64,000 nt of DNA from Lepisosteus oculatus (taxonomy: Eukaryota; Chordata; Actinopteri; Semionotiformes; Lepisosteidae): assembly GCF_040954835.1 (NCBI RefSeq), contig NC_090714.1, positions 8,730,501 through 8,794,500 of the forward strand, given 5' to 3'. Shown here piece by piece: positions 22,426-33,423 of the stretch (positions within the stretch are counted from its first letter, which is position 1; every line of letters starts with the position of its first letter). The notes below the pieces were generated by a model that worked only from the letters and a program-made list of their open reading frames with translations, was not told where the DNA came from and made no database searches. Both the position numbers and the translations under genes were made by a program.

Positions 22426-23495
22426 TTAGACTAGAGGAAAAGAGCGCCTCCTCCTACGAAGCATTTCGTTGATCCGATCACGAATTCTTTTCCAGTCGCA
22501 CCCAGCAAGGGTTGAGAATCTCCGATTCACCATCGTACTAATGGTTTCCCGGAGATTGCAAGGCAAGGCACTTTTGCCTCTGGACCCATCGAAATTTACA
22601 GACGTGGTCCACCCCCAGTAAATTTCAAAAGTCACAAGATTTCGAAACACGAGGGCGGCGTAGCGGTCGGCTCTTGCTTTCCCGTCTATGCCAATGCACT
22701 GCAAGTACAACCCCCCCTCCATCTCCTGGGTGATGGGTAGCAGTTGGACATCTGGGAGAATTATTCGTCCCACTGGCGTCTGTGAATTCCGCTTTGCTTC
22801 CTGGGGGGAGATAGACGGCGGGGACGGCATCAACAGATTCCTGTGCGGTGGTGAACGGAGAGGCCGGGATGGAGTGTCCTGAGGCGGTGTGTGCTCTACG
22901 GGGGGCAGAGCTTCCGCCAGGCATTGCAACCTGCGCGGCGGGGAGAGGCACTTTTCGGGAGACAGCTGCTCAACTGTTTGACTGCTGGAACATACTGTCT
23001 CCTTCCTCTGCATTTTCAGGAGTGTCTCTAGCCTCCCAATCCTCCCCAGTAATGCATCGTACTGCTCCCGCTGCTGCCGAAATGTCTCCATACAGGTGCT
23101 GCTTCTACAGGTTGGCACCCTGGCCAGTGGCCGAGAGCAGAGACCCACAGCCTGTGGCAAAATAACATAATTCATGTAAGAAATAAAGTCACACAGTAGT
23201 ATTCATCAGTCGCGGAACAGAAGTCAAAATAAACTTCTTTTTTTCCGTCTTACCGCTTTCTTTTTTACTGTCCTGGTGGTAGATCGTTTCGCGCGTGTGG
23301 TGTTTTCTTGAAGAACAGGCTACGAAGAAATAATTATAATTGAATTTAAAATTCAAAACGGCAATAATACCTTGTAATATGCGCTGTAATCGCGTATTTC
23401 AGATGAAGTCTGCTGTATTTGCTTACCCTTCGCTCTTTGGAAACTGGGGCGGCAGAAGCACCCCGTCTCTTCCCGTAAAAGGTCTTGGTCTCCAT
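22426..23495 (-). CDS. BEN-domain-like nuclear protein, three exons, 286 codons
   Basis: I read three exons on the minus strand: 23495-23427, 23319-23254 and 23151-22426. Introns of 107 and 102 bp begin GTAAGC and GTAAGA and end in TAG and CAG, all in phase 0. The start METKTFYG has an in-frame TAG two codons upstream. Residues 1-45 are basic (AKRSTTRTVKKKA, a likely nuclear localisation signal). Residues 66-97 form a heptad-like helix (RQQREQYDALLGRIGRLE). Residues 117-172 are Pro/Ser-rich. Residues 192-277 resemble a BEN domain: DRYAALVF, NFDGSRGKSALPCNLRE, then KRIRDRINEMLRRR. BEN domains bind DNA or recruit chromatin factors; nuclear DNA binding is inferred. No stops or frameshifts, so it looks recently functional. 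It sits inside a TIR-bounded element and may be that element's accessory gene or a captured host gene. Confidence 0.72.
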
Positions 23496-23590
23496 ACTGT
23501 ACTATGGTCGCTGTAGTGCAGGTTCGCAGTTTTTTTTTGTGATGGGAGCTCACCCAATCCCTTAGTGTATTTATGCTATATTCACAGGTA
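23496..23590 (-). promoter_or_regulatory. Putative promoter and 5' UTR of the BEN-like gene
   Basis: On the minus strand a TATA-like 'tagcataaata' lies about 70 bases upstream of the ATG. The short leader contains an upstream ATG frame (ATGAGCTCCC) out of phase with the main frame. No initiator was identified; weak evidence. Confidence 0.3.
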
Positions 23591-24584
23591 CGGCTAGAGT
23601 GTGTTCATTGTCTTCCAATGAAAGGCGGGTGCCTTTTGCCGAAGTCGGGAGACATTATAGACTTGCCACACCCGGACTGTTAAACCAACGCATTAGCACG
23701 TCAAAGCCCATTGAGGACCCGGGCGCAATAGTTGTTTTGTCCCTTGATTTACTGATCTGCATTAATTAAATCTTGTCAGTGAGGTCTTTTTTTCTCTATT
23801 TCAATTGTCGTTTACACATGCACGACTTTAAAAGCTAGCAAGACAGGTTTCGATTCACATTAGCTGGCGAGCCTTGTTAAAAAAACGAATAATAATGTAA
23901 CATGCCACTGTTTGTTCATGAACAAAGTTATACTGAGATTTCCTTAGATACGCGATTAAAAAATAAATAAATAAAAATTTGCGTTGATAAATACAAGTGT
24001 CTTTTAATACACTCTTTGCTGTGCTCTTGAGGATCCTTGTGATATTTTAAGCTCTAGTTGAATGATAAGTGTCGCATTTTAAATCATTTTCGTAGTTAGA
24101 AATTATGAAACGCCCTGTTAAAAGCAAGGAAGTTTTTATGCCCGTTGAAGTAAAACAAAATGCCTGACAAAGTATGGCTTGGACAGATTCCAACTGCTTG
24201 TACAAATGTGCTAAAGAAATTATACTTTGAGTATACAGCTTGTCCAAAGTCATCCATTATTAATACTATTAGTAATATCTTCAGTAAAGGCTTTGATGCA
24301 TAAATATTTCTGATAAAGGTAGGTTGTGTACTTTTGTCCAACTGAGCAATCTTGCTTTCATAAAATATACCAACATTTTAATGACTGATGATTAACATGC
24401 TGTAATACACAGTTCAAAATTAAAGGCTCAAATGCTGTACACGAGAGGTTAAGCTCCCCCTGGCGGTTTTACAAGGTGACGCCGGATAGTTTCCGGCAGA
24501 GCGTCAAATGACGCGCGATTAACCACATGACACTACGTGATACCGCGACGCCCACCGGGGTATGCCGCGAAATACCTCGCCCAT

Positions 24585-24602
24585 TTTGAATGGCTGCATC
24601 TG
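24585..24602 (-). repeat. Right terminal inverted repeat
   Basis: Complement of CAGATGCAGCCATTCAAA, followed by TA. A CpG-rich subterminal region (about 24480-24580) mirrors the left end in composition and partly in sequence. Confidence 0.75.
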
Positions 24603-24645
24603 TACATATACTGTATTGTAGTGTGCTCTCACGAGGCACCAGTTC

Positions 24646-25988
24646 TGTAGGGTTTGGGCATTTACGGGGACAATTATTAATTGTAGCCGTAAATCAAAAA
24701 ATGATTCTTTTAATGGCTTTAGAATCCAACCTTGCGATATAACTCCAAAAACGCACACACACAGGTACTAATACACAAGGATACATTTATTAATACATAG
24801 AATGTGCATATAAACCTAACAGATCTTATCGTGAGGGTTATCAGAATACAAAAGGTATATATTCAATCAGTTACAAAGTGCTACACATATCAAGAGGACA
24901 TACGTTCAGTATATCATTCATTTAGACAGTTTCGTAAATAAACTTGGTTATAACTTCTTATAAGTACATAACTCTTAGCAATTACATTGATATCAACCAG
25001 TTGGGATAACACTTGAATTCTCGAGCTGTAATGCATTGAAGTTGAATACTCATCCAATCTCTGGGGATTCAGATCTCCTGCGGGCTCTCTTGCTCCGTGC
25101 CAGGCTGTGCTGTGCGGCTTGCGATGGTGCACTGCTGATGCTCTCTGAAGACCAGCTAGTTAGTTTTGGCTTTAACTAGCAAAGTTTGTGCACAGGAGAA
25201 AAGATGACTGTGGGTCCCTGCAAGTCAGGAAGAGGACCGGTTTGTTCCTGATGAAGAGCTAGTTCTGAATAGTGATTCAGCTGTCCACAGTTCCGACCTG
25301 TTCACAAGGCCTGCTGCTGGTGCTAACCTCGGGTGGATCCTCTGGTTACTCTCTGGCAACCTTCGCTCTAGACTCTTAGAACAAAGGAAAGTTCTGGTAC
25401 TCGGACACACTGGCCGTTCCGTGGTTGTCCGGGCTGAGTCTCAGGATGGTCAAGAGGCGCGCTGCGAGAATGTCCTGCCCTTGGGAGCCTTTCTGCTCCT
25501 GGGCCGTCCTGCCCTAGAATCGTCTCGCACCCCTGGAATTCTCCTTAGAATTCTCCTTAGAATTTCTCCTACTGGAAAAGTCTTTAGAATAGTTCTCCGT
25601 TGCCTGTTTTTTGGAGAAACTTCAGCTCGTTCATTGGCTGAAAGTTTCATGGGCATCAGAAACCCACGTGGGTTACTCGGGCCTACCGGTCCCTGATTGG
25701 TTGATCAAGGTGAGATATGAGTCACTTACTCCTGACACTTAGGAATGCAGTCCAGATGTCCATCTGGCACTCTCTAGACAGATAGGCGCCAATGGATGAC
25801 CATTGATCATGATAGCCAGGCTTAGCTAAGTGCATCCCCATTTGGGAGCTGTCCCTTATCAAACGAAAACATCTTTAAATCAGCCTGCATAAACAGCTTC
25901 TCTGTGGTGCAGAAGAGAGAGATGGGGCCTCATTTGGGAAAGCACAGCAACACTTAATTCTGTCTTATTAACAAGCATTGCCGCAACA
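24646..25988 (-). mobile_element. Possible long LTR (minus strand)
   Basis: Read on the minus strand, the segment starts TGTTGCGGCAATG and ends CCCTACA. It has CCAAT boxes near 25635 and 25695 and a TAATAAATG polyadenylation-type signal near 24787. Just past the end is TGGTGCCTCGTGAG, which could be a primer-binding site. There is no second LTR and no coding, and the boundaries are guesses. A short direct repeat 'aattctccttag' occurs at 25538-25561. Confidence 0.3.
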
Positions 25989-27660
25989 GTATAAAGCTCA
26001 ATGCAGTTAAAGTTATATTTAAACATGTACAGTATATGTTTGTTTTATGACACTGTGATAAGATAAAGTAATGGTTAAACATATATGTATGTAAACACAG
26101 AGAACAGGCAGCCAAAATATTTTTTTTTATTCAAAATTGTCTCGTGAAAGTAGTATTGTGCTGGGTTTACAATTCAAGTCCAAAGGTGATATAAGGTGTC
26201 ATCAATGAAGAATTTCTAAGAAGAACTAAAGATTTATGAGTGGATTCAGCTAACCGTTCTCCTGCACAGTAATATTGTAGCAAATCATGTACGTACATTT
26301 TAATTAAAAATCTGTATAAGTATCATCTAAGATGTAATACTACTTAATGCTAGAGTACATTCCTCAGTCTACTTTTTATGATTTGAGAACTTAAGATGTT
26401 CAATACTAGTATTCATCACAATTGTAGTTTCCTTGGTTACCACATAAGCAGTTTGAGGCCTTATTGCCTCACATCCTAAGATGAAGACCACTAAATTTGT
26501 CAAATAAACCCTACAGCCAGGAATACTCATATGGAGAATCAGCACTGCTCTCAAAATTTGTTCGACCCATGAGTAATAATTTATCTCTGCGTGAGGGAAA
26601 GTTTATGAGTTATTGTGTTTCAATTGCAGCATGCAGACTGGTTTCACTGTCTTCCTTTTCCCCCTTTCTCTTCCCAATAGGCAGAACTTACTGAATTGCT
26701 CAAAAACAACACATGATCTTGAGCAGGCAAGAGTCGTTAATTTCACAGAGGCATTCAACTAGACAAAAAATTGGTTTCCATTGTTGCCAGTGCAGTTTTA
26801 TTTTCATATTTTATTTAAGTTGTTACCTAATTTTCTATTTATTTAGAACATATATAGACTACTTTTCCCCCTAGTCTCCTAATTTTTATAAACCCTGCTG
26901 CAAACGCAACAGAACAGCAACCACAATTTTCAAGGAACAGCAATTCACTCTAGTGCTTCCTGTGCACCAGTACAATTATTATCATATATAAGTAGAAATC
27001 ATGAAATTATGCATTCATATGTTGCCCATTGCTGTATCCATGTTCATGAAAGGCTGTCCCTCTTTAAGAACCTACACATACTGTATGCCTCACAACAACA
27101 TGTTTTAAATTTGTAATAAACTGCATTTGCCACTACAAGCTTTGTGTTATTTTATATATACAGTTTCTTAAATATGTAATACATTATTGGATATTATAAT
27201 ACAAGTTATATATAAAATGAATGTGTACAGTATATGAACATGTCCTTAATGAAAGACCTAAGGGGAAAAAAAGAAGCTAGAGAATACTTTTCGACAGTAT
27301 AAAAAAGGTCTATGAATTTAAAATAGAATAAGAGTACACCAAAATAGACGCAACTGGATAATGTATCAGAATTTGAAAAAGAGAAAATACAATTCTGCTG
27401 TTAAACAGATGCTAAAAATTATGCAAATATTTTTTTTCAATAATATAACAATAAAAGAACTCTGAAGCAGTTGAAGAAAATAGGTTGTGAGCTAAATGAA
27501 TATTTCATTCGGGAATTCACTAAGAAGAAATAAAAAACATGCCACAGACACGAGGAGGAACTTCATCAATATTTTCTGAGACAGCCAACATGCATTTACA
27601 AAATAAAGACTTTGTTTAACTAACTTATAAAAATAATTTGAACAAGCACTTGATACTTCA
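25989..27660. other. Non-coding, nothing recognised
   Basis: Very AT-rich DNA with many 'tacagtata' motifs. Only short spurious open frames are present on both strands. Confidence 0.45.
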
Positions 27661-27689
27661 AAAGAATATGATGATACACTTATATATCC

Positions 27690-28250
27690 AGAAAGCTTTT
27701 GTTAATGTCCTTTTAAGAGACCATATGTAGAATAATATGTACAAGTTTGTCTATCATGTTACAAATAAGTTATTCCTGCTGTAGGGATCAGTCCAGAGAA
27801 GAGCAACCAGGTACATTCCCAGACATACAAGCATGTTCTACAATGATGGGTGAAATGAAATGAACCTTTCTAGTCTTGAACACAGAACACTAGGAAGGGA
27901 TCTGATGCGAGTATTCTAAATATTTAAAGGCATTGACAAAGTCAACCCAGTGGATTTCTTCAGAATTTACAGTGAAATACAAGCCAGAGGACACAAGTAA
28001 AATGTATGAACCATTTCCATGTACATGTAGTGTGTTATAAAACAAGAACAGGAAGCACTTCTGCATCTAAAGGGTTGTAGAAGTCAGGAACATGGTAAAA
28101 AGACACGCTGTTGAATCTGTTACTCTGGCTTCTTTTAAGAAACACCTGGATGTGATCCTTGGATCAATTAGAAGCTACAGTAACAACCTAGATAGGCTGA
28201 ATGATTTCCTCTTGATTGTAATCTTTCTTATGTTCTTATTTGTTACACAC
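27690..28250 (+). mobile_element. CR1-like LINE 3' fragment
   Basis: The sequence follows the C-terminal ORF and tail of fish CR1 LINEs: 'ggcattgacaaagtcaacccag', 'aggaagcacttctgcat', 'gcttcttttaagaaacacctgg', 'atccttggatcaatt' and a terminal 'tttcttatgttctta'. It is 5' truncated and frameshifted. It abuts an L2-like LINE at about 28255. Confidence 0.65.
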
Positions 28251-28614
28251 ATTTCTGTGATGCTCAAACGTCCCAAACCGGTTTTGAAACAGATCAGGGT
28301 ATGGCCAGAGGGAGCCACTTCAGCATTACAGGACTTTTAACACAGACTGGAATATGTTCAGGGAGGCTGCTACCTATGAAAACTATATCAATCTAGAGGA
28401 GTATGCAGCATTTGTGTCTAGCTACATCAGCAAGTGCAAAGATGGTGTCACTGTCTCTAAATCTATTATCACATGGGCCAACCAGAAGCCATGGCTGACT
28501 GCAGGGGTCCGCTAAGAACTCGCAATGCAGCATTTAGCTCAGGTGACAAAGAAGTCCTTAGGACTGCGAGGGCCAACTTGTCTCATGCCATCAAGTAAGA
28601 AAAGCGCCATACCT

Positions 28615-29660
28615 CCTCTCGATGATCAGGTGCTTTGCCTGTCTGCAGCTGATGTGAGGAAGACACTAGCAAAAGTAAACCCACGTAAGGGTACTGGACC
28701 TGATAATTTACCTGGTCACATGCTCAAGGAATATGCAGCACAGTTAGCTGATGTTTTCACAGACATTTGTAATATCTCTCTGTGCCAGGTGGTCATCCCT
28801 GTATGTTTCAAAACCACCATTATTATACCAGTGCCAAAGAAGTCTACTGTTTGCTGTCTCAATAATTATCGCCCATGGCTCCCACCAATTCTCCCACCAA
28901 TTGTCATGAAATGCTTCGAAAGGCTAGTCACGGGCCACATTAAGTCCAGACTCCCCACCTTTCTGGACTCCCTCTAGTTTGCATATCGTCCCAACTGGTT
29001 TACCGATGATGCTGTATCCCTCGCCCTTCACCTTGCCCTGTCCTATCTGGATAAGAGGGACACTTATGTAAGAATGCTGTTCATTGACTTCAGTTCAGCA
29101 TTCAACACAATCATCCCCCAGAAACTAATAGAAAAACTGAGCTTGCTAAACCTTAACACCTCCCTCTGTAACTGGATCCTGGACTTTCTGAACGAGAGAC
29201 CTCAGACAGTCCGGATTGGAAAAAATGTCTCTAGTATCACAATACTGAACACTGGAACCCCCCAGGGCTGTGTACTTAGCCCACTCCTGTTCACGCTGAT
29301 GACTCATGACTGCACTGCTAACCACAGTGCAAATTACATCATCAAGTTTCCTGATGACACGACAGTGGTAGGCCTCATTAGTTACAACGATGAGGGACCA
29401 TATGGAGAGGAAGTGTAGCAACTAGCGGACTGGTGATTCAACAACAATCTGTCTCTGAATGTTGATAAGACAAAAGAGATGATAATTGACTTTAGGAGGG
29501 CACATGCTGATCACTCCCCACTGCACATCAATGGCTCCCCTGTGGAGACAGCTAGAAGTCACCTCACTTGAACCATCAACACCACCTCCCTAGCTAAAAA
29601 AGCACAATACCATTTCCACTTCCTGCGGGCAAACCCTCCCCCACCACCACCACCACCACC
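28615..29660 (+). pseudogene. L2-like reverse transcriptase remnant
   Basis: The blocks read, in order, [85 protein letters not shown] and [15 protein letters not shown]. The catalytic box reads [10 protein letters not shown], where the usual FADD Ala is Pro. A duplicated 'ccaattctcc' alters the YRP block near 28880. LSLNVDKTKEMIIDFRR and a thumb follow past a stop. Confidence 0.85.
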
Positions 29661-29663
29661 ACC
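29641..29663. repeat. (CCA)n microsatellite
   Basis: About eight consecutive CAC/CCA triplets inside the L2-like ORF, encoding a proline run in the plus frame. Confidence 0.9.
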
Positions 29664-30139
29664 ATACTATCTACACTCTATAGAGGTACCATCGAGAGCA
29701 TCTTGGCAAACTGTATTACTGTTTGATTTGGGAATTGTAAGGTCTCGGACCGCAAGTCCCTGCATCAAATAGTCATACAGCAGAAAACGTCATTGGAGCC
29801 TCCCTCCCATTCATTCTGGACATATACCACAAACGCTGCACGCACAAAGCCTCCAGTATTGTGAATGATTCGCCCCACCCCTCCTGCAACCTCTTTGCCC
29901 TCCTACCATCTGGTAAAAGGTATCGCAGATATACGGGTCAGCTCCACCAGAATCCGTAACAGCTTTTTTCCTGCACCTACTCCAAATCTGGAAACCTAGT
30001 TCTTTTTGCCTAATCTCAGGCATACTGTCTGAAATATTCTTTGCACAATCCTGTAAAGTAAATTGCACTATGCACATTGGCTGGACTGACAAAAACTTGA
30101 ACTACACAGAAGAACACGGTGCATCAGACATCTTTGGTG

Positions 30140-31870
30140 CAGAGATGTGAAACAAATGTGAAACAAATCAAAAGGTATCATTCAACTACTTACATAATGC
30201 ACTTCCCAAAAAGCTGTTTCATAAATGATGACTGTAAATCAGGTTTATCAAGATAAATCACGCTTTATCACAGGTTTATCAGGTAAATCATGTACATCAT
30301 GAGGGTTTACAATACAGTAAAGGATATATAAACCTAAAGTTTGTACCAGCACTTTGAACAATATTTCTGTTTTGTTGTTTCTTGCGGGAAACAAGACTTC
30401 GGCTTTATTGTTCCTTGCATGCAATAAACTAATCTGTTTAACTTCTCGGGATCCAGAACCTTATTCTTTCTGTTACAACAATTTTGGCGTAGTCGGTGGA
30501 TGCTCCAGAAGGCGCAGAACTTCCCATTGGCAGGAGAGACGGTCAGCGCTCAAATTACTAAGAGGAAAGGACTCCTCTTTTTAAAAAAGAAAGTCCCGAC
30601 TCTCTCGTCTGACCGATTGGGAAGTCTCTGCTCCCTGCGAGAATCGCCCGATATGACGGAGTAAACGTGAGTTCCTGGATACCTCTGGCCCTGGGAAGAC
30701 ACCGGTGTATGTAATGGGTGGTTTGCTGTAAGCCCAGAATCTTGATGGAGTTTTTGAACAGGTTTTGGACCGTTACCGCAGAGCTCAGAACTGGGTTGGG
30801 CCTTAAATGTGCACAGGAGTTCTGAATCTGAGTTGTGCCTTAAGGTAGGCACATAATCCAGAACTGGTTTGGCCTTAAATGCACGCAGGAGTTCTGAAGC
30901 TTAGGACTGGGTTGGGCCTTAAATGTGCCCAGGAGTTCTGAAGCTGGAGTGGTGTTTTAAATGCATGTATAATCCAGGACTGGTTTGGCCTTAATTGCAC
31001 TCAGGAGTCCTGAGATGAGCTATGTCTTGATCATGCATGGATTGGCATAGGGTGTTTTTTGTTGTTTTAAAGGGAACAGGAGAGAAGTAGAAGATATATA
31101 CTGTATGTATGTTTTTGGTGTTTTCCTTGTTTGTGAACATACACACACACACGCGACACTAACAAACACAACTCATAAGAAAAGAGCAAAACACTAAGTA
31201 GCAGGATTTAAAGGACGTTGAGATCCGAGAATAGCCCTAATTGAGCTCAGTGCTTAAGTCCAATCCGGGGCAAAAGCAGAGATGCTGGGGTTCTGGGGAT
31301 GGTGAATTACTGATCAAGGAAGGGAGTTCTCGAGGTCTCGTTCCTTGCTTGTGAACAGTGCTGTGTAAGTTCTCTCTAAAGACTCTGAGAGGCATTTAGA
31401 CCTAGAGGTAACAGACACCTTTAGATGAATAAGTGCAGGAATGCACAGGATTTCCAAGTGAAAGTATCCCCCTACTGTATGAGCTGTTACCTCACACATG
31501 ACAAAGTAACTCTTAAAGAAACCGAACATGTGTCTTAACTGGGTGTTTGAGAAAGTGGTGGAAGTGTCTGATTATACAGTATATTGGATAAGTGTAAGTT
31601 GACAAAAAGGGAAGAAAAAAGGGAAGAAGCTGAGTTTGTCAGAAGGAGTTTGGGGTGAAGATGCCTGTAAAGAAAGCATATGAGTATTGGCAAAAGCACA
31701 AGAATGTAGCTGCCACCCTGGTACGTGGTGACAGATACATGAGAGAAAAAAGAGAGAAATTGGAATGTGATTACCAAAAAGTGTTTACGGGAAAAAAACA
31801 GAAAGAAATAAAAGAAAGAAAGTTACAACACCCTGCTTTTATACATGTGTTTAATAACATTTTTACACTG
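30140..31870 (+). mobile_element. Retroviral-type LTR, leader and gag start (decayed)
   Basis: An LTR-like region with AATAAA at about 30423 ends in CAACA at 30480. TGGCGTAGTCGGTGGATG at 30485-30502 sits where a primer-binding site would be. A long leader follows, with a degenerate tandem repeat. A frame at 31661-31873 starts MPVKKAYEYWQKHKN and is Lys-rich; it could be a gag start. No protease, polymerase or envelope and no second LTR are visible, so this is an incomplete endogenous retrovirus-like copy. The LTR start is uncertain (about 30140). Confidence 0.45.
30785..31015 (+). repeat. Minisatellite in the retroviral-type leader
   Basis: Four degenerate copies, about 40-75 bp apart, contain a 'gaactggtttggccttaaatg' type core followed by 'caggagttctga'. 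They start near 30785, 30860, 30902 and 30976. Confidence 0.75.
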
Positions 31871-31879
31871 TAAATCATT

Positions 31880-32340
31880 TTCTTTATTTTTCTACATACT
31901 CTGGAAAAAAGCCCAAACTCCCATTGGATCCATTTCAGATGTGGGGATCTGTTGTTGTTCTAAGCTGCTGTGAAATGGGTGATTATTTTTCTCCCCATCA
32001 TGTTTACACTCTAGGAAAGCCAAGACGGGACATTGTTTTTTTTGGATGCACCTAATTTGGCATCCAGTGTTATTCATGACTATGAACACAGTATGGATAA
32101 GAGAATCCTGAGCAACTAACGCCCCCAGTCCAGTTGGTGTTCAGCCATGGGCAAAGTTAGCATGAAATGGAACTTACCTGTCCTCAGAATGAGCCTTTCG
32201 GGAACCACAGAAAGCAACTATAGAACCCTAATAGTCGGGCATTTAATTATAGCATTTTTTGCATAATTTAGTATAATTATAGCAAAATTTAGCATTGTAT
32301 TTAGCCAGGCAGAACGTTTTTGGTCTTCTGTGTAGCCAAG
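31880..32340. other. Non-coding, nothing recognised
   Basis: Sequence between the retroviral-type fragment and a SINE tail. It could be further decayed retroelement but I recognise no motif. Confidence 0.35.
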
Positions 32341-32344
32341 TACA

Positions 32345-32475
32345 GTTTTAATAATAATTATTATTAATAATTGCTTACACTTATATAGTGCTTTTTTTTA
32401 GCGCTTTTACACTTATACAGGTAATGGGGACTCCCCTCTACCACCACCAATGTGCAGCATCCACCTGGATGGTGG
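32345..32475 (-). mobile_element. SINE 3' tail fragment (same family as 53140-53465)
   Basis: Its complement ends 'aagtgtaagcaattatt', matching the tail of the 5S-derived SINE at 53140. It also carries the upstream 'gggagtccccattacctgta' block known from such tails. The 5S head is missing. Confidence 0.6.
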
Positions 32476-32479
32476 AGCA

Positions 32480-33420
32480 TGGTAAAATCAGAATAAAGTG
32501 TAGAGAAGGAACCTAGTAATACAGGATAGAAAATGTGGGACAAAATAGAAAAGAACACATAATGGGTGACATAACCCAGTTAAGAAACCAAAACAAAAAC
32601 CAAAAACCAATGTGAACCAGTGCCTCACTAAGAATATCAAGCACATCCTCCCCAAATAGCACACAGCAGTATGCTGAGAGTTAAGCAGCGCTGAGGGCTG
32701 GGCAAACACATTATTATTCTTGCTTTCGCTTTAAGGTGCAGAGTGACATCTGCCCAGAGTCCAAACCCTGCCAGCTCCAGGCTTCAGATGCTATCTAGAG
32801 CTGAATGAGAAAGGACCTGCGCAGCTGAAGGAAGATTTCCCACTAAGAAAGCATAGAAATTGTGAGGCAACTCCTAAGCTTTTTTAAATCCCTTGTAAAC
32901 GCTGTACATACTTGGAATCATTTTGTGCAGCTTTGAACAAAATAAATACACTGCACAGTTTCACATTAAAGGCATCACTCTCCTGGCACTGTTTATCCTC
33001 AACACTTAATCACATCTCAGCAGTTGGTGGTGGCAAGACTAAGCTGGGTCACAGAAGCCAAAAAAATTAGCAAGCTCTGGCAACCACAGTTGACAAGTGA
33101 AAATATTTAACTTAAATTCTGCCTTAAGACATGAGCCTTTGTCAGTTTAGTTATGTGGAGTATGAGATACTTTTAATGAACTTTTGTTTTATTCGTTTAT
33201 GCTAGTGACTAAGATCCCCACTGTGACATCCGATTGCATCTAGTAATATTGTGACCTTTACTGTCCTGGGTGTATAAACCCAGATGAGAAAAACAATTAT
33301 GGAATTTTTGTTGTTGTCTTTGGATCATGTTTTACAAAAAGCTTCAGTCTCCTACATCCAAACAAGTAGATACCTGAACTGAACTAGTAAATGAACAATA
33401 AATAAAGGCAACCACCTTTA
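32480..33420. other. Non-coding, nothing recognised
   Basis: No gene or clear repeat seen. Confidence 0.4.
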
Positions 33421-33423
33421 ATG

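Larger units (their letters stand above)
20063..24602. mobile_element. 4.5-kb TIR-bounded element carrying a BEN-like gene and tRNA-like tandem repeats
   Basis: The ends are an exact inverted 18-mer, CAGATGCAGCCATTCAAA at 20063-20080 and its complement at 24585-24602. Each is bordered by TA, consistent with a TA target. Similarity continues inward imperfectly (left GTGCGCGGTA, right ATGGGCGAGGTA) and to subterminal 'gtcgcg.tatca' blocks. Inside are a tandem array with tRNA-like units (20509-21673) and a minus-strand three-exon BEN-like gene (22426-23495). No transposase frame is visible, so the copy would be non-autonomous, or its superfamily was not recognised. Alternatively the two termini could be two independent small repeats in opposite orientation flanking host DNA. 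Confidence 0.6.
28255..30130 (+). mobile_element. L2-like LINE, 5' truncated, ORF2 decayed
   Basis: It begins in the linker after the endonuclease ([15 protein letters not shown]) and runs through the reverse transcriptase to the C-terminus and tail. The family is close to the LINE at 12545-15770, as shared blocks such as KCFERLV and IDFSSAFNT show. Stops and frameshifts near 28515, 28977 and 29418 make it inactive. A (CCA)n tract lies at about 29641-29663. Confidence 0.8.

Noticed and set aside
30550..30852. 100-codon minus-strand frame in the retroviral leader
   Set aside because: It overlaps the leader repeat and has no recognisable content.
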